The notes beneath the pieces were generated by a model. That model saw only the letters and a program-made list of their open reading frames with translations, had not been told where the DNA came from and made no database searches. From NCBI GenBank assembly GCA_030700195.1, contig JAUYKD010000002.1:1-6109 (forward strand): a DNA stretch of 6,109 nt, written 5' to 3'. The translations under genes were made by a program, and so were the position numbers. Position 1 is the first letter of the stretch. Every line of letters begins with the position of its first letter. This document shows, one piece after another, positions 1 through 4,916 of the stretch. The DNA is from Candidatus Nealsoniibacteriota bacterium. GTDB lineage: Bacteria; Patescibacteriota; Minisyncoccia; Minisyncoccales; MHMH01.

Positions 1-268
1 TCGGATTCCAGGTTTTTCGCTTTGCTACTCCGCCTTTGACTTCAACTTGCCATTCGTAGCCCCACACTAAATAAAGAGAAATTCCCTTCAGTAAAAAGAC
101 AAATCTCCAAACAGGAGCAAAAAACCAATTTGGCGGATTAAAGCCAGGTTTAACTAAAGTAACATACCAAGTATTAATAGCTGGAACAGTAAACAAAGAG
201 CCGACAAAACCGGCTGCCTGACAGATTAAGACAGAAACAATGAATTTAACGATTTTACTTTGATTCAT
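1..268 (-). CDS. TspO/MBR family membrane protein, N-terminal part (truncated by window edge)
   Basis: I translated this by hand from the minus strand; 89 codons are visible and the gene continues off the left edge. The protein starts MNQSKIVKF, has a first hydrophobic helix at about residues 7-29 (ending SLFTVPAINTWY), then the family hallmark KPGFNPPNWFFAPVW (residues 40-54), and a second helix at about 51-70 (ISLYLVW). This pattern matches TspO/MBR tryptophan-rich sensory proteins, five-helix membrane proteins that bind porphyrins and other hydrophobic ligands; the physiological role in most bacteria is unsettled. Oddities are Arg in place of the usual Thr after PVW, and Lys in FLLKGI where Met is common. 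The ATG at 266-268 is chosen because family similarity begins right after it; only a weak AAGG precedes it. It has a candidate promoter of its own at 287-315. The family call is firm, the function is not known. Confidence 0.88.
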   Translation of the reverse strand, partial: MNQSKIVKFIVSVLICQAAGFVGSLFTVPAINTWYVTLVKPGFNPPNWFFAPVWRFVFLLKGISLYLVWGYEWQVEVKGGVAKRKTWNP

Positions 269-286
269 ATCTATAAATCTACCTTA

Positions 287-315
287 ATTCTCTACCTTTT
301 GACACATTTTGACAA
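287..315 (-). promoter_or_regulatory. Candidate sigma-70-type promoter of the TspO gene
   Basis: On the minus strand TTGTCA (310-315) lies 17 bases upstream of GAGAAT (287-292). That is five of six matches to the -35 consensus and four of six to the -10 consensus, at ideal spacing. It would start transcription near position 280, giving a leader of about 12 bases before the TspO ATG. It is a pattern match only. The rest of 316-440 is AT-rich with no credible gene; a minus-strand TATAAT there lacks a good -35. Confidence 0.4.
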
Positions 316-440
316 CCCCTCACAATATATATCGCACAATCTATGATATCCATTATTATAGGCCCTTTTTGTCGCACTTTATTTCGTCATCATTTGTAGG
401 TTATAAGTCATTAGAGCTTGATTTTCTATTAGTTTTAAAT

Positions 441-475
441 AAAAAGGCTGGAAAATTACTTTCCCGGCCTTTTTT
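441..475 (-). terminator. Rho-independent terminator (bidirectional) after the two-domain gene
   Basis: The arms 441-451 and 464-474 pair as AAAAAGGCTGG with CCGGCCTTTTT (one G-T wobble). An A/C mismatch and three A-T pairs then close a 4-base loop (456-459). Because the outer arms are A and T runs, the hairpin has a T tract on either strand. It lies 16 bases past the stop of the minus-strand gene at 491-979 and also insulates the TspO gene downstream. Confidence 0.85.
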
Positions 476-490
476 AATTATATTTCCATA

Positions 491-979
491 TCACCTTGCT
501 ATTGCAGTATTGTGATTATGGGGTCCATTAGGAGGATTTTTTCCTGTCTTTTTTCTCCTCTTCTTGGACACGGGCGGATCAATTTGTTCAAGATCCTCCT
601 CGTCAAACGTTCTGATATCAGGAATTTCACCCTTTGCATCTATGGATGACTGAATCCCATATCGATCGCCTGAGTGCCTCTCTTTAAGACGCACCACGAC
701 AATACCCGTTAAACCGGTAAGACAATCTTTTACCTTAACACCAAGCTTAAAAGTATTAGAGGTTTTGATTGTTGGAGATAGGTCTTCCTTAGCCGGAGCG
801 GTAATTTCGAGATTTGGCCCTTCTAAAACCTTACTCTCAGGCAATTTTCCATCCTTATCTACCATGGGCTGAACTCCGTAACGGACGCAGTTATTCATGT
901 GCTCTACGCGATAGACTATGACTCCTTCGAAACCAGTAATCTTATCGCGTACCAAAGAACCAAATGGAATAATATTCAC
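491..979 (-). CDS. Hypothetical protein with two tandem copies of a ~54-residue phage-like domain
   Basis: The protein has 162 residues and consists of two homologous units followed by a basic tail. Unit 1 is residues 6-59 (FGSLVRDKITGFEGVIVYR...RYGVQPMVDKDGKLPES) and unit 2 is residues 79-133 (LGVKVKDCLTGLTGIVVVR...RYGIQSSIDAKGEIPDI). Shared positions include V-x-D-x-x-TG-x-x-G-x-x-V-x-R, RYG-[VI]-Q, D-x-[KD]-G-x-[LI]-P and a final acidic L-E-x-I stretch. A linker (60-78) joins them, and residues 139-147 are very basic (KKRRKKTGK). I recall single copies of this beta-rich, SH3/KOW-like domain as small hypothetical proteins of phages and bacterial accessory regions, but know no function. Unit 2 has lost the NNCVRYGVQP core seen in unit 1. 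The start is GTG at 977-979, supported by AAGGAGGAG four bases upstream. A terminator follows at once. Not a known enzyme; a nucleic-acid or virion-associated role would be guesswork. Confidence 0.82.
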   Translation of the reverse strand: MNIIPFGSLVRDKITGFEGVIVYRVEHMNNCVRYGVQPMVDKDGKLPESKVLEGPNLEITAPAKEDLSPTIKTSNTFKLGVKVKDCLTGLTGIVVVRLKERHSGDRYGIQSSIDAKGEIPDIRTFDEEDLEQIDPPVSKKRRKKTGKNPPNGPHNHNTAIAR

Positions 980-983
980 GACT

Positions 984-989
984 CCTCCT
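984..989 (-). promoter_or_regulatory. Shine-Dalgarno sequence deciding a GTG start
   Basis: The minus strand reads AAGGAGGAGTC directly before GTG. A full AGGAGG match stands 4 bases from the start codon, slightly close. No ATG occurs in the first codons of the frame, so GTG is the best start for the two-domain protein. Confidence 0.75.
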
Positions 990-1033
990 TACATAAAATA
1001 ATTTTTTATAATAACACATTAACATATTATAGA

Positions 1034-1048
1034 AAAAAGTCAAATCCT
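1034..1048. repeat. 15-base intergenic motif, copy 1
   Basis: AAAAAGTCAAATCCT here is identical to 2381-2395. Read on the minus strand it contains TTGACT, a -35-like box, upstream of the 162-aa gene. In this copy no good -10 lies at 16-18 bases; TATAAT appears too close (about 6 bases) and TATTAT too far (about 24). The promoter for that gene is therefore not resolved. A second shared word, TCTATATTGT, lies at 1091-1100 here and at 2400-2409 by the other copy. Confidence 0.6.
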
Positions 1049-1112
1049 AACTTATCTTATTAGACATTATTGAGGTCCTTAGTCCGACCGTCTATATTGT
1101 AGAACATAAAAG

Positions 1113-1151
1113 AAAAAGAGGCCGTTACTTTAGTAGAACGTACCTCTTTTT
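1113..1151 (-). terminator. Rho-independent terminator downstream of the 271-aa gene
   Basis: AAAAAGAGG (1113-1121) pairs with CCTCTTTTT (1143-1151). Inside it CGTT (1123-1126) pairs with AACG (1137-1140) after a small bulge. On the minus strand the left arm provides the T run. It lies about 50 bases after the stop of the gene ending at 1202 and would end that unit; it is symmetric enough to act both ways. Confidence 0.75.
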
Positions 1152-1201
1152 AATATGATTGACTAAACAATCCTTGGATTAGAAATAGTTTCTTTGAAAC
1201 T

Positions 1202-2017
1202 TTAATTCGTCCAGCGCTTGCAAACTCTGCTGATGTTTTGATGAAAAGCTTTGGATTCCGTCAACCAATTGACAAGCCCGGGCTCGGGTTTTTGAATTTC
1301 CGCCTGATTATAATTTTTGCCGGTTATTTTCTTGTAAGCCCCGGAGAACAAAAATGATCTCTCCACCAACTCCAGGAAACAACTGAATCCAAATTTATTG
1401 AATTTCCACACACCTGTTCCATAATCCATGGTAGCGTCAAATCCTAGGATGGATTCCTTCACTAAGACAAGTCCGATAACACGATAAGGAATCCACATTC
1501 CCTCGACAATTTTGCCGTGTTTGATGTTATTATTGGAATCGTAAGCCAAGATCAATGTTTCTACCACACCTTTCGGGCCTGTCAGAGAAACTTTCTCAAT
1601 ACTATCCTTAAGCTGTTCCATGGCTTCACGCAGTTTTTCAGGAAGCGCCGAATACTTGCCAAAGCCACAATTTAAAATGATAGCAATGGTACATTGGTCG
1701 ATTGATTCGTTGAGCAGATATCCTATCGCCTCATAAGAATCTTTTTCAACCGGAACTCCTAAAAGCGGCGAGTAACCGGTATTATGCGTTGGGACTCTTA
1801 CGGTTACGGTTGGAGAAATTAACTCCATCCCCTCACAAAAAGATTTGTTGATTTGGAGAAACTCTTCCTTCAGCGCCGGAATTTTCTCTGGCGGGACATT
1901 GTCGTGCCCGTAAACTCCGTCAAAGTAATTGTGCATAGTTGGAAATTTACTACCCTTAATTCCTCTTTCCAGTTTTTGGATAACCGTTTCTTGTAATACA
2001 GTTAACGGATTTTCCAT
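1202..2017 (-). CDS. Hypothetical protein, 271 aa, family not recognised
   Basis: I do not recognise this protein. The reading frame extends 15 codons further upstream, but the start is placed at the ATG at 2015-2017 because AGGAGG stands 9 bases before it (2027-2032) and the upstream residues are an unconvincing lysine/arginine stretch. The product begins MENPLTVLQETVIQKLERG. It looks soluble and mixed alpha/beta: an amphipathic start, a hydrophobic strand TIAIILNCGFG (about residues 110-119), a charged helix EKLREAMEQLKDSIEKV, a second strand VVETLILAYDS, then WIPYRVIGLVLVKESILGFDATMD and an aromatic-rich stretch around GVWKFNKFGFSCFLELVERSFLF. There is no signal peptide, clear transmembrane helix or nucleotide-binding motif. 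A small frameshifted gene lies about 100 bases upstream on the same strand and a terminator follows. Strong initiation signals and an intact frame say it is real; the function is unknown. Confidence 0.8.
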   Translation of the reverse strand: MENPLTVLQETVIQKLERGIKGSKFPTMHNYFDGVYGHDNVPPEKIPALKEEFLQINKSFCEGMELISPTVTVRVPTHNTGYSPLLGVPVEKDSYEAIGYLLNESIDQCTIAIILNCGFGKYSALPEKLREAMEQLKDSIEKVSLTGPKGVVETLILAYDSNNNIKHGKIVEGMWIPYRVIGLVLVKESILGFDATMDYGTGVWKFNKFGFSCFLELVERSFLFSGAYKKITGKNYNQAEIQKPEPGLVNWLTESKAFHQNISRVCKRWTN

Positions 2018-2026
2018 TAGTATATA

Positions 2027-2032
2027 CCTCCT
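2027..2032 (-). promoter_or_regulatory. Shine-Dalgarno sequence deciding the start of the 271-aa protein
   Basis: The minus strand reads AAAAAAGGAGGTATATACTA before ATG: a perfect AGGAGG with a 9-base spacer. This favours the internal Met over the in-frame ATG at 2060-2062, which has no such signal. Confidence 0.8.
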
Positions 2033-2114
2033 TTTTTCTATATTTTTTAGATGTTTTGGCACTCAATGAAGATGTTAAAGTACACACATTAGGGTATGAA
2101 GATGCACAGTACGA

Positions 2115-2325
2115 TTACGGAAGAATTAATACCTTGCTTACCTTTGCGCATTTAATAGCTGTTTTATTAAATCGACGTTCTCTTGCAAGATTTGCGGGTG
2201 CATTCGCACGGCCACCATCAGGCATGGCATCTATACCTAAAATGAACGAACTTTTCAATCTTTTCCTTTCTTTCTTTGATCTTTTTTTGCAGTTCTTCTA
2301 TGCTCAAGTCTACAAAATGATTCAT
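2115..2325 (-). pseudogene. Small gene, apparently frameshifted (coiled-coil start plus basic C-terminal part)
   Basis: An ATG at 2323-2325 follows AAGGAG (7-base spacer) and an excellent promoter. It opens a frame reading MNHFVDLSIEELQKKIKERKEKIEKF, a clean amphipathic helix. That frame then decays to VHFRYRCHA and stops at a TGA (2218-2220) after 35 residues. In the +1 frame the sequence immediately continues as a protein-like stretch, ILGIDAMPDGGRANAPAN followed by LARERRFNKTAIKCAKVSK, ending at a TAA (2115-2117). Joined near 2235-2255 the two parts would make a protein of about 68 residues. A one-base insertion (or two-base loss), a sequencing error, or a programmed shift would all explain this; a run of seven A residues lies nearby but before the likely junction. 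I do not recognise the family. It is first in the minus-strand unit that includes the 271-aa gene. Confidence 0.55.
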
Positions 2326-2361
2326 ATTGGATCTCCTTTCTTATTAAGTTGTTGATATATT

Positions 2362-2390
2362 ATTGTAATTTATAGCTTACAAAAAGTCAA
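2362..2390 (-). promoter_or_regulatory. Strong candidate sigma-70-type promoter
   Basis: On the minus strand TTGACT (2385-2390) and TACAAT (2362-2367) are separated by exactly 17 bases, each matching five of six consensus positions. Transcription would start near 2355, about 30 bases before the small gene's ATG, leaving room for its AAGGAG. The TTGACT is part of the 15-base motif repeated at 1034-1048. It probably drives the small gene and the 271-aa gene. Confidence 0.65.
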
Positions 2391-2395
2391 ATCCT
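2381..2395. repeat. 15-base intergenic motif, copy 2
   Basis: Identical to 1034-1048 (AAAAAGTCAAATCCT). Here it supplies the -35 box of the promoter at 2362-2390. The accompanying word TCTATATTGT (2400-2409) is only 4 bases away, against 42 bases at copy 1. Confidence 0.6.
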
Positions 2396-2414
2396 CCCAT
2401 CTATATTGTGGATG

Positions 2415-2437
2415 TGATTGAGGTCGAACCTCAATCA
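2415..2437. repeat. Inverted repeat just after argS
   Basis: TGATTGAGGT (2415-2424) pairs perfectly with ACCTCAATCA (2428-2437) around a 3-base loop. It sits 2 bases past the argS stop codon, where a terminator would be expected, but neither strand has a T tract after it. It could be a transcript-end stabilising hairpin, a weak terminator or an operator for the promoter at 2362-2390. Confidence 0.5.
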
Positions 2438-2439
2438 AT

Positions 2440-4077
2440 TTACATCTTCTCCGGGGCAGAAACACCCATGAGCTCTAAAGTATTCTTTAAGACGATTTTG
2501 GCGGCCAAGGTTAATACTAAACGGGCTTGAGACAGATTTTTATCTTTGGACCTGCCTGCCGGCGAGGCAGGAATAACCTGGCAATCCTGATAAAACTTAT
2601 GGAAAGAGGTTGCTAATTCTACAGCATACTGGGGCAATCGCTGAACCTGATAGTCCTTGGAAGTATCTTCAATCACATCCGGGAACTTAAGAAGCTCTTT
2701 TATCAGCTTAAGCTCGCTTGGATGTCTTAATAGATTTAACCTGGCTCCTGACTTGCTTTTTCCTGCTTTGAGCAGAATGCTTGAAATTCTGGCGTGAGCA
2801 TACTGAATATAATAAACCGGATTCTTTTGGGACTGTTCTTTGGCCAAATCCAGATTAAAGTCTATATGAGTATCAACCGACTTCATTAAAAAGAAGAACC
2901 GGGCAACATCCGGACCAACTTCATTAAATAGTTCCTCTAAAGTAAAGAAAACTCCTCCTCTTTTACTCATTTTAACCTCCTGGCCGTTTTCAACCAAGCG
3001 GACAAACTGACCAACAACTATTTTCAACTTTTCTTCAAACCCCAGAACTTTGGCCGCGGCCATTAAGCGCATTTTATATCCCCAATGGTCAGCCCCCCAG
3101 CCATCAATCAATAAGTCGTATTTGCGGGAAATCTTATTAAGATGATAAGCAATGTCAGAAGCAAAGTAAGTTTCCTCCCCATTGGCTTTTTTAAGAACCC
3201 TGTCTTTATCATCCCCCAGCTTGCTTGAAGAGAACCAAAGAGCTCCTTCTTTTTCATAAGTAAATCCTTTCTTCTTTAAAAGCTCAATTGCTTTTTTAAC
3301 CAGGTCCTTCTTGTACAAGGTTCTTTCTGAAAACCAAACGTCGTACTTAACCCCGGCTTTTTCCAAAAGCGCTTTTGTTTCAGCCAGCATTTTTTTAAGG
3401 CCAATGTCAGCAAACACCTTGATTCTCTCTGCTTCCGATAATTTCGCATGCTCTTCTTTCTTCATAAGCTCTCGGGCAATATCTTTAACATATTCTCCTT
3501 TGTAAAATTCTTCCTTAATTTCTGGCTTTTGCCCTAGTAATTCCTGCCATCTGGCATTTATTGATTCGCCGAACAGCAGTATTTGTTTGCCATAGTCATT
3601 AATAAAATATTCCCGGGTTGTTTTATGGCCGGCTTTGTCAAAAACATTGGCTAAAGTATCCCCCCAAAAAGCTCCCCGGCCGTGCCCTAAGTGAAGGGGA
3701 CCCGTAGGATTGGCTGAACAATATTCAATGTTTATTTTCTGCTTATTAGTCTTTATCTCTCCGTACTTTTCTTTTTGTTTAACAATTTCTTTTACTTGAT
3801 CCTGCAAATATTTCTTGGCAATAAAGAAATTAAGAAAGCCGGGCTCGGCCACCTCAACCTTATCAAAAAGATCCGGCCTTAAATTTAAAATATGAGACCT
3901 AAGATTATTAGCTATGGTTTTAGGGGAAAGCTTAACGGTTTTGGCGGCTTGCAAAGCAAAATTAGTCGCATAATCTCCGTATGTTTCTTGAGGATAATCA
4001 ACATTAACGCCCCCTCTAACAGAAAAACCGGCTTGCTTGGCCGCCTGAGTTATTATTTTTACAAGTTCCTGTTGCAT
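2440..4077 (-). CDS. argS: Arginyl-tRNA synthetase
   Basis: Class I aminoacyl-tRNA synthetase that charges tRNA-Arg with arginine using ATP in the cytoplasm. The 545 residues match a compact bacterial ArgRS. The N-terminal tRNA-recognition (Add-1) domain is at about 1-85, with YGDYATNFALQAAK typical of it. The Rossmann catalytic domain carries the HIGH motif as HLGH (129-132, in SANPTGPLHLGHGRGA). It also has GADHWGYKMRL (328-338) and the KMSKS-type loop as KMSKRGG (369-375). The alpha-helical DALR anticodon-binding domain is at about 425-545 (YYIQYAHARISSIL) and the C-terminus LELMGVSAPEKM is the usual family ending. Residues 503-509 (PASPAGR) are encoded by an inserted near-palindrome and lie between helices of the DALR domain, where tolerance is plausible. 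The ATG at 4075-4077 lacks a clear Shine-Dalgarno. It is divergent from smpB across 43 bases and shows no frameshift. Confidence 0.97.
   Translation of the reverse strand: MQQELVKIITQAAKQAGFSVRGGVNVDYPQETYGDYATNFALQAAKTVKLSPKTIANNLRSHILNLRPDLFDKVEVAEPGFLNFFIAKKYLQDQVKEIVKQKEKYGEIKTNKQKINIEYCSANPTGPLHLGHGRGAFWGDTLANVFDKAGHKTTREYFINDYGKQILLFGESINARWQELLGQKPEIKEEFYKGEYVKDIARELMKKEEHAKLSEAERIKVFADIGLKKMLAETKALLEKAGVKYDVWFSERTLYKKDLVKKAIELLKKKGFTYEKEGALWFSSSKLGDDKDRVLKKANGEETYFASDIAYHLNKISRKYDLLIDGWGADHWGYKMRLMAAAKVLGFEEKLKIVVGQFVRLVENGQEVKMSKRGGVFFTLEELFNEVGPDVARFFFLMKSVDTHIDFNLDLAKEQSQKNPVYYIQYAHARISSILLKAGKSKSGARLNLLRHPSELKLIKELLKFPDVIEDTSKDYQVQRLPQYAVELATSFHKFYQDCQVIPASPAGRSKDKNLSQARLVLTLAAKIVLKNTLELMGVSAPEKM
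2551..2571. repeat. G+C-rich near-palindrome inserted in frame within argS
   Basis: The 21 bases consist of CCTGCCT (2551-2557), the core GCCGGCG, and AGGCAGG (2565-2571). The outer arms are exact reverse complements; adding one C would make a perfect 22-base palindrome. It contrasts sharply with the AT-rich surroundings. It is exactly seven argS codons (residues 503-509) and replaces nothing obvious in the family. I recall similar palindromic units being frequent in Parcubacteria-type genomes, but cannot check that here. Confidence 0.7.
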
Positions 4078-4108
4078 AAAACTACTTTCAGTTTATCTCA
4101 TTTTCGAC

Positions 4109-4114
4109 TAAAAT
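4109..4114 (+). promoter_or_regulatory. Candidate -10 element of smpB, implying a leaderless mRNA
   Basis: TAAAAT ends 6 bases before the smpB ATG (4121), so a start 7 bases past the -10 would fall on the A of the ATG. No Shine-Dalgarno precedes smpB, which fits. The -35 region (near 4086-4092) is poor. On the other strand TAAACT (4090-4095) could serve argS in the same way, with a leader of only a few bases. All of 4078-4120 is this divergent intergenic spacer. Confidence 0.35.
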
Positions 4115-4120
4115 AAAAGT

Positions 4121-4570
4121 ATGAAGACGTTTACTGAGAACAAAAAGGCGCATTTTGATTATGAGTTCCTGGAGAAATTTGAAGCAGGGCTGGTTTTGAC
4201 GGGCCAGGAAGCAAAATCAATAAGATTAGGACGGATGAAAATAATCGGCTCTTATGTTATCTTAAGAGGGAACGAAGCCTATCTCATTAACTCCAATATT
4301 CCTCCTTATCAGACTAAAAACACTCCCGAGTCCTATAACTCCAGCCGGGCCAGAAAACTTCTTTTAAATAAATCTGAAATCCGGTATTTAATCGGCAAGT
4401 CGCAGCAAGAACACTTGACCTTGGTGCCCTTAAGGGTATATACTAAGAAAGAGAAAATAAAGCTTGAGTTCGCGCTGGCTAAAGGAAGGAAAAAGGCGGA
4501 TAAGAAAAACTTGATAAAAAAGAGGGAAACAGATAGAGAAATAAAAAGAGAGCTGAAAATACGGGGGTGA
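4121..4570 (+). CDS. smpB: SsrA-binding protein SmpB
   Basis: Small basic protein (149 aa) that binds the tRNA-like domain of tmRNA, mimics the missing anticodon arm and delivers alanyl-tmRNA to ribosomes stalled on mRNAs without a stop codon. Family blocks are all present. They are ENKKAHFDYEFLEKFEAGLVLTGQEAKSIR (6-35), GSYVILRGNEAYLINSNIPPY (43-63), and RARKLLLNKSEIRYLIGK (76-93). LTLVPLRVYTKKEKIKLEFALAKGRKKADK (99-128) follows, and the C-terminal tail KKRETDREIKRELK enters the decoding channel. The ATG at 4121 matches the family start; no Shine-Dalgarno is visible and the mRNA may be leaderless. The last codons and the TGA stop (4568-4570) lie inside the acceptor stem of the tmRNA gene, an overlap of 8 bases with its own RNA partner. 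Arg148-Gly149 are thus dictated by tmRNA sequence. Divergent to argS. Confidence 0.97.
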   Translation: MKTFTENKKAHFDYEFLEKFEAGLVLTGQEAKSIRLGRMKIIGSYVILRGNEAYLINSNIPPYQTKNTPESYNSSRARKLLLNKSEIRYLIGKSQQEHLTLVPLRVYTKKEKIKLEFALAKGRKKADKKNLIKKRETDREIKRELKIRG

Positions 4571-4910
4571 AAGGTTTCGACAGGAATCGTTGTTCAAAAT
4601 TAGCAAATCCAGTCCTCTGGAATCTGGTAAAACTTCCAGAACCTAGATATAAGTGCCAACTTATTTTCTAAACCCGCTTTAGCAATAGCTTAAGCCATCT
4701 GGCCTTAACCATTCTCGATAATAAGGCTGGGTGTCATAAATCGAGATAGGCAGCTGCCAAGTCTTCTAACAGCCCGCCAAACCCTTAGAAGATAGAAACA
4801 ATGGGAATTTTGTCTGTTTTTAATCCCTTGCTTCGAAATACAAAATGGACTAAATTTGTAGATAGATTTTGTTCACACTTCTGGACGGGACTTCAATGTC
4901 CCCACCTCCA
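4563..4910 (+). ncRNA. ssrA: Transfer-messenger RNA (tmRNA), one-piece
   Basis: tmRNA enters stalled ribosomes with SmpB, accepts alanine, supplies a short reading frame and tags the unfinished protein for proteolysis. The 5' end GGGGGTGAAAGGTTTCGAC is typical. Bases 4563-4569 pair with CACCTCC (4903-4909) as a 7-bp acceptor stem with one G-U, and A4910 is the discriminator. CCA is not encoded (CAT follows), so it must be added. The T arm is 4887-4891 with 4898-4902, enclosing TTCAAT, a loop of six instead of seven bases. The tag frame is at 4655-4693. A helix just after it (TTAAGCC at 4690-4696 with GGCCTTAA) fits helix 5, and TCCAG/CTGGA pairings near 4604-4640 fit the first pseudoknot region. 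The RNA overlaps the smpB end and stops 6 bases before infC, so it is probably cut from a common transcript. A weak TTGATA (4511-4516) could mark an internal promoter, but no good -10 accompanies it. Confidence 0.95.
4655..4693 (+). other. tmRNA tag reading frame (ANLFSKPALAIA, stop)
   Basis: The resume codon is GCC at 4655, preceded by TAAGT, which keeps the U and A at -5 and -4 that are important in known tmRNAs. The twelve codons read A-N-L-F-S-K-P-A-L-A-I-A and end in TAA (4691-4693). With the alanine carried by tmRNA, the tag would be A-ANLFSKPALAIA. The AN start and ALA-rich end are typical; the last two residues are Ile-Ala rather than the usual Ala-Ala. Confidence 0.85.
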
Positions 4911-4916
4911 CATTTA

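Noticed and set aside
341..361. Imperfect 8-bp inverted repeat with a 5-base loop, containing TATAAT on the minus strand
   Set aside because: It is all A/T-rich and lacks a matching -35; repeats of this quality are expected by chance in such sequence.
309..515. Plus-strand open frame of 68 codons
   Set aside because: It runs through the terminator hairpin and into the opposite-strand two-domain gene, and the product has no protein-like pattern or ribosome binding site.
1187..1201. Six-base hairpin AGTTTC/GAAACT just after the 271-aa gene
   Set aside because: It is short and A/T-rich with no T run of its own; the hairpin at 1113-1151 is the better terminator.
2037..2066. Minus-strand TTGAGT-N18-TATAGA as a promoter for the 271-aa gene
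   Set aside because: The start of transcription would fall on the Shine-Dalgarno itself, leaving no usable leader; matches are only four of six in each box.
2056..2355. Plus-strand open frame of 99 codons
   Set aside because: It is antisense to the small frameshifted gene, whose promoter, Shine-Dalgarno and helical N-terminus on the minus strand are much more convincing.
4511..4539. TTGATA-N17-TAGAGA as an internal promoter for tmRNA
   Set aside because: The -35 is good but the -10 matches only three of six positions; not listed as a feature, though it would change the reading of the smpB-ssrA overlap if real.
4869..4916. N-terminal extension of infC
   Set aside because: These codons are the 3' end of tmRNA; IF3 similarity begins at the ATG at 4917.
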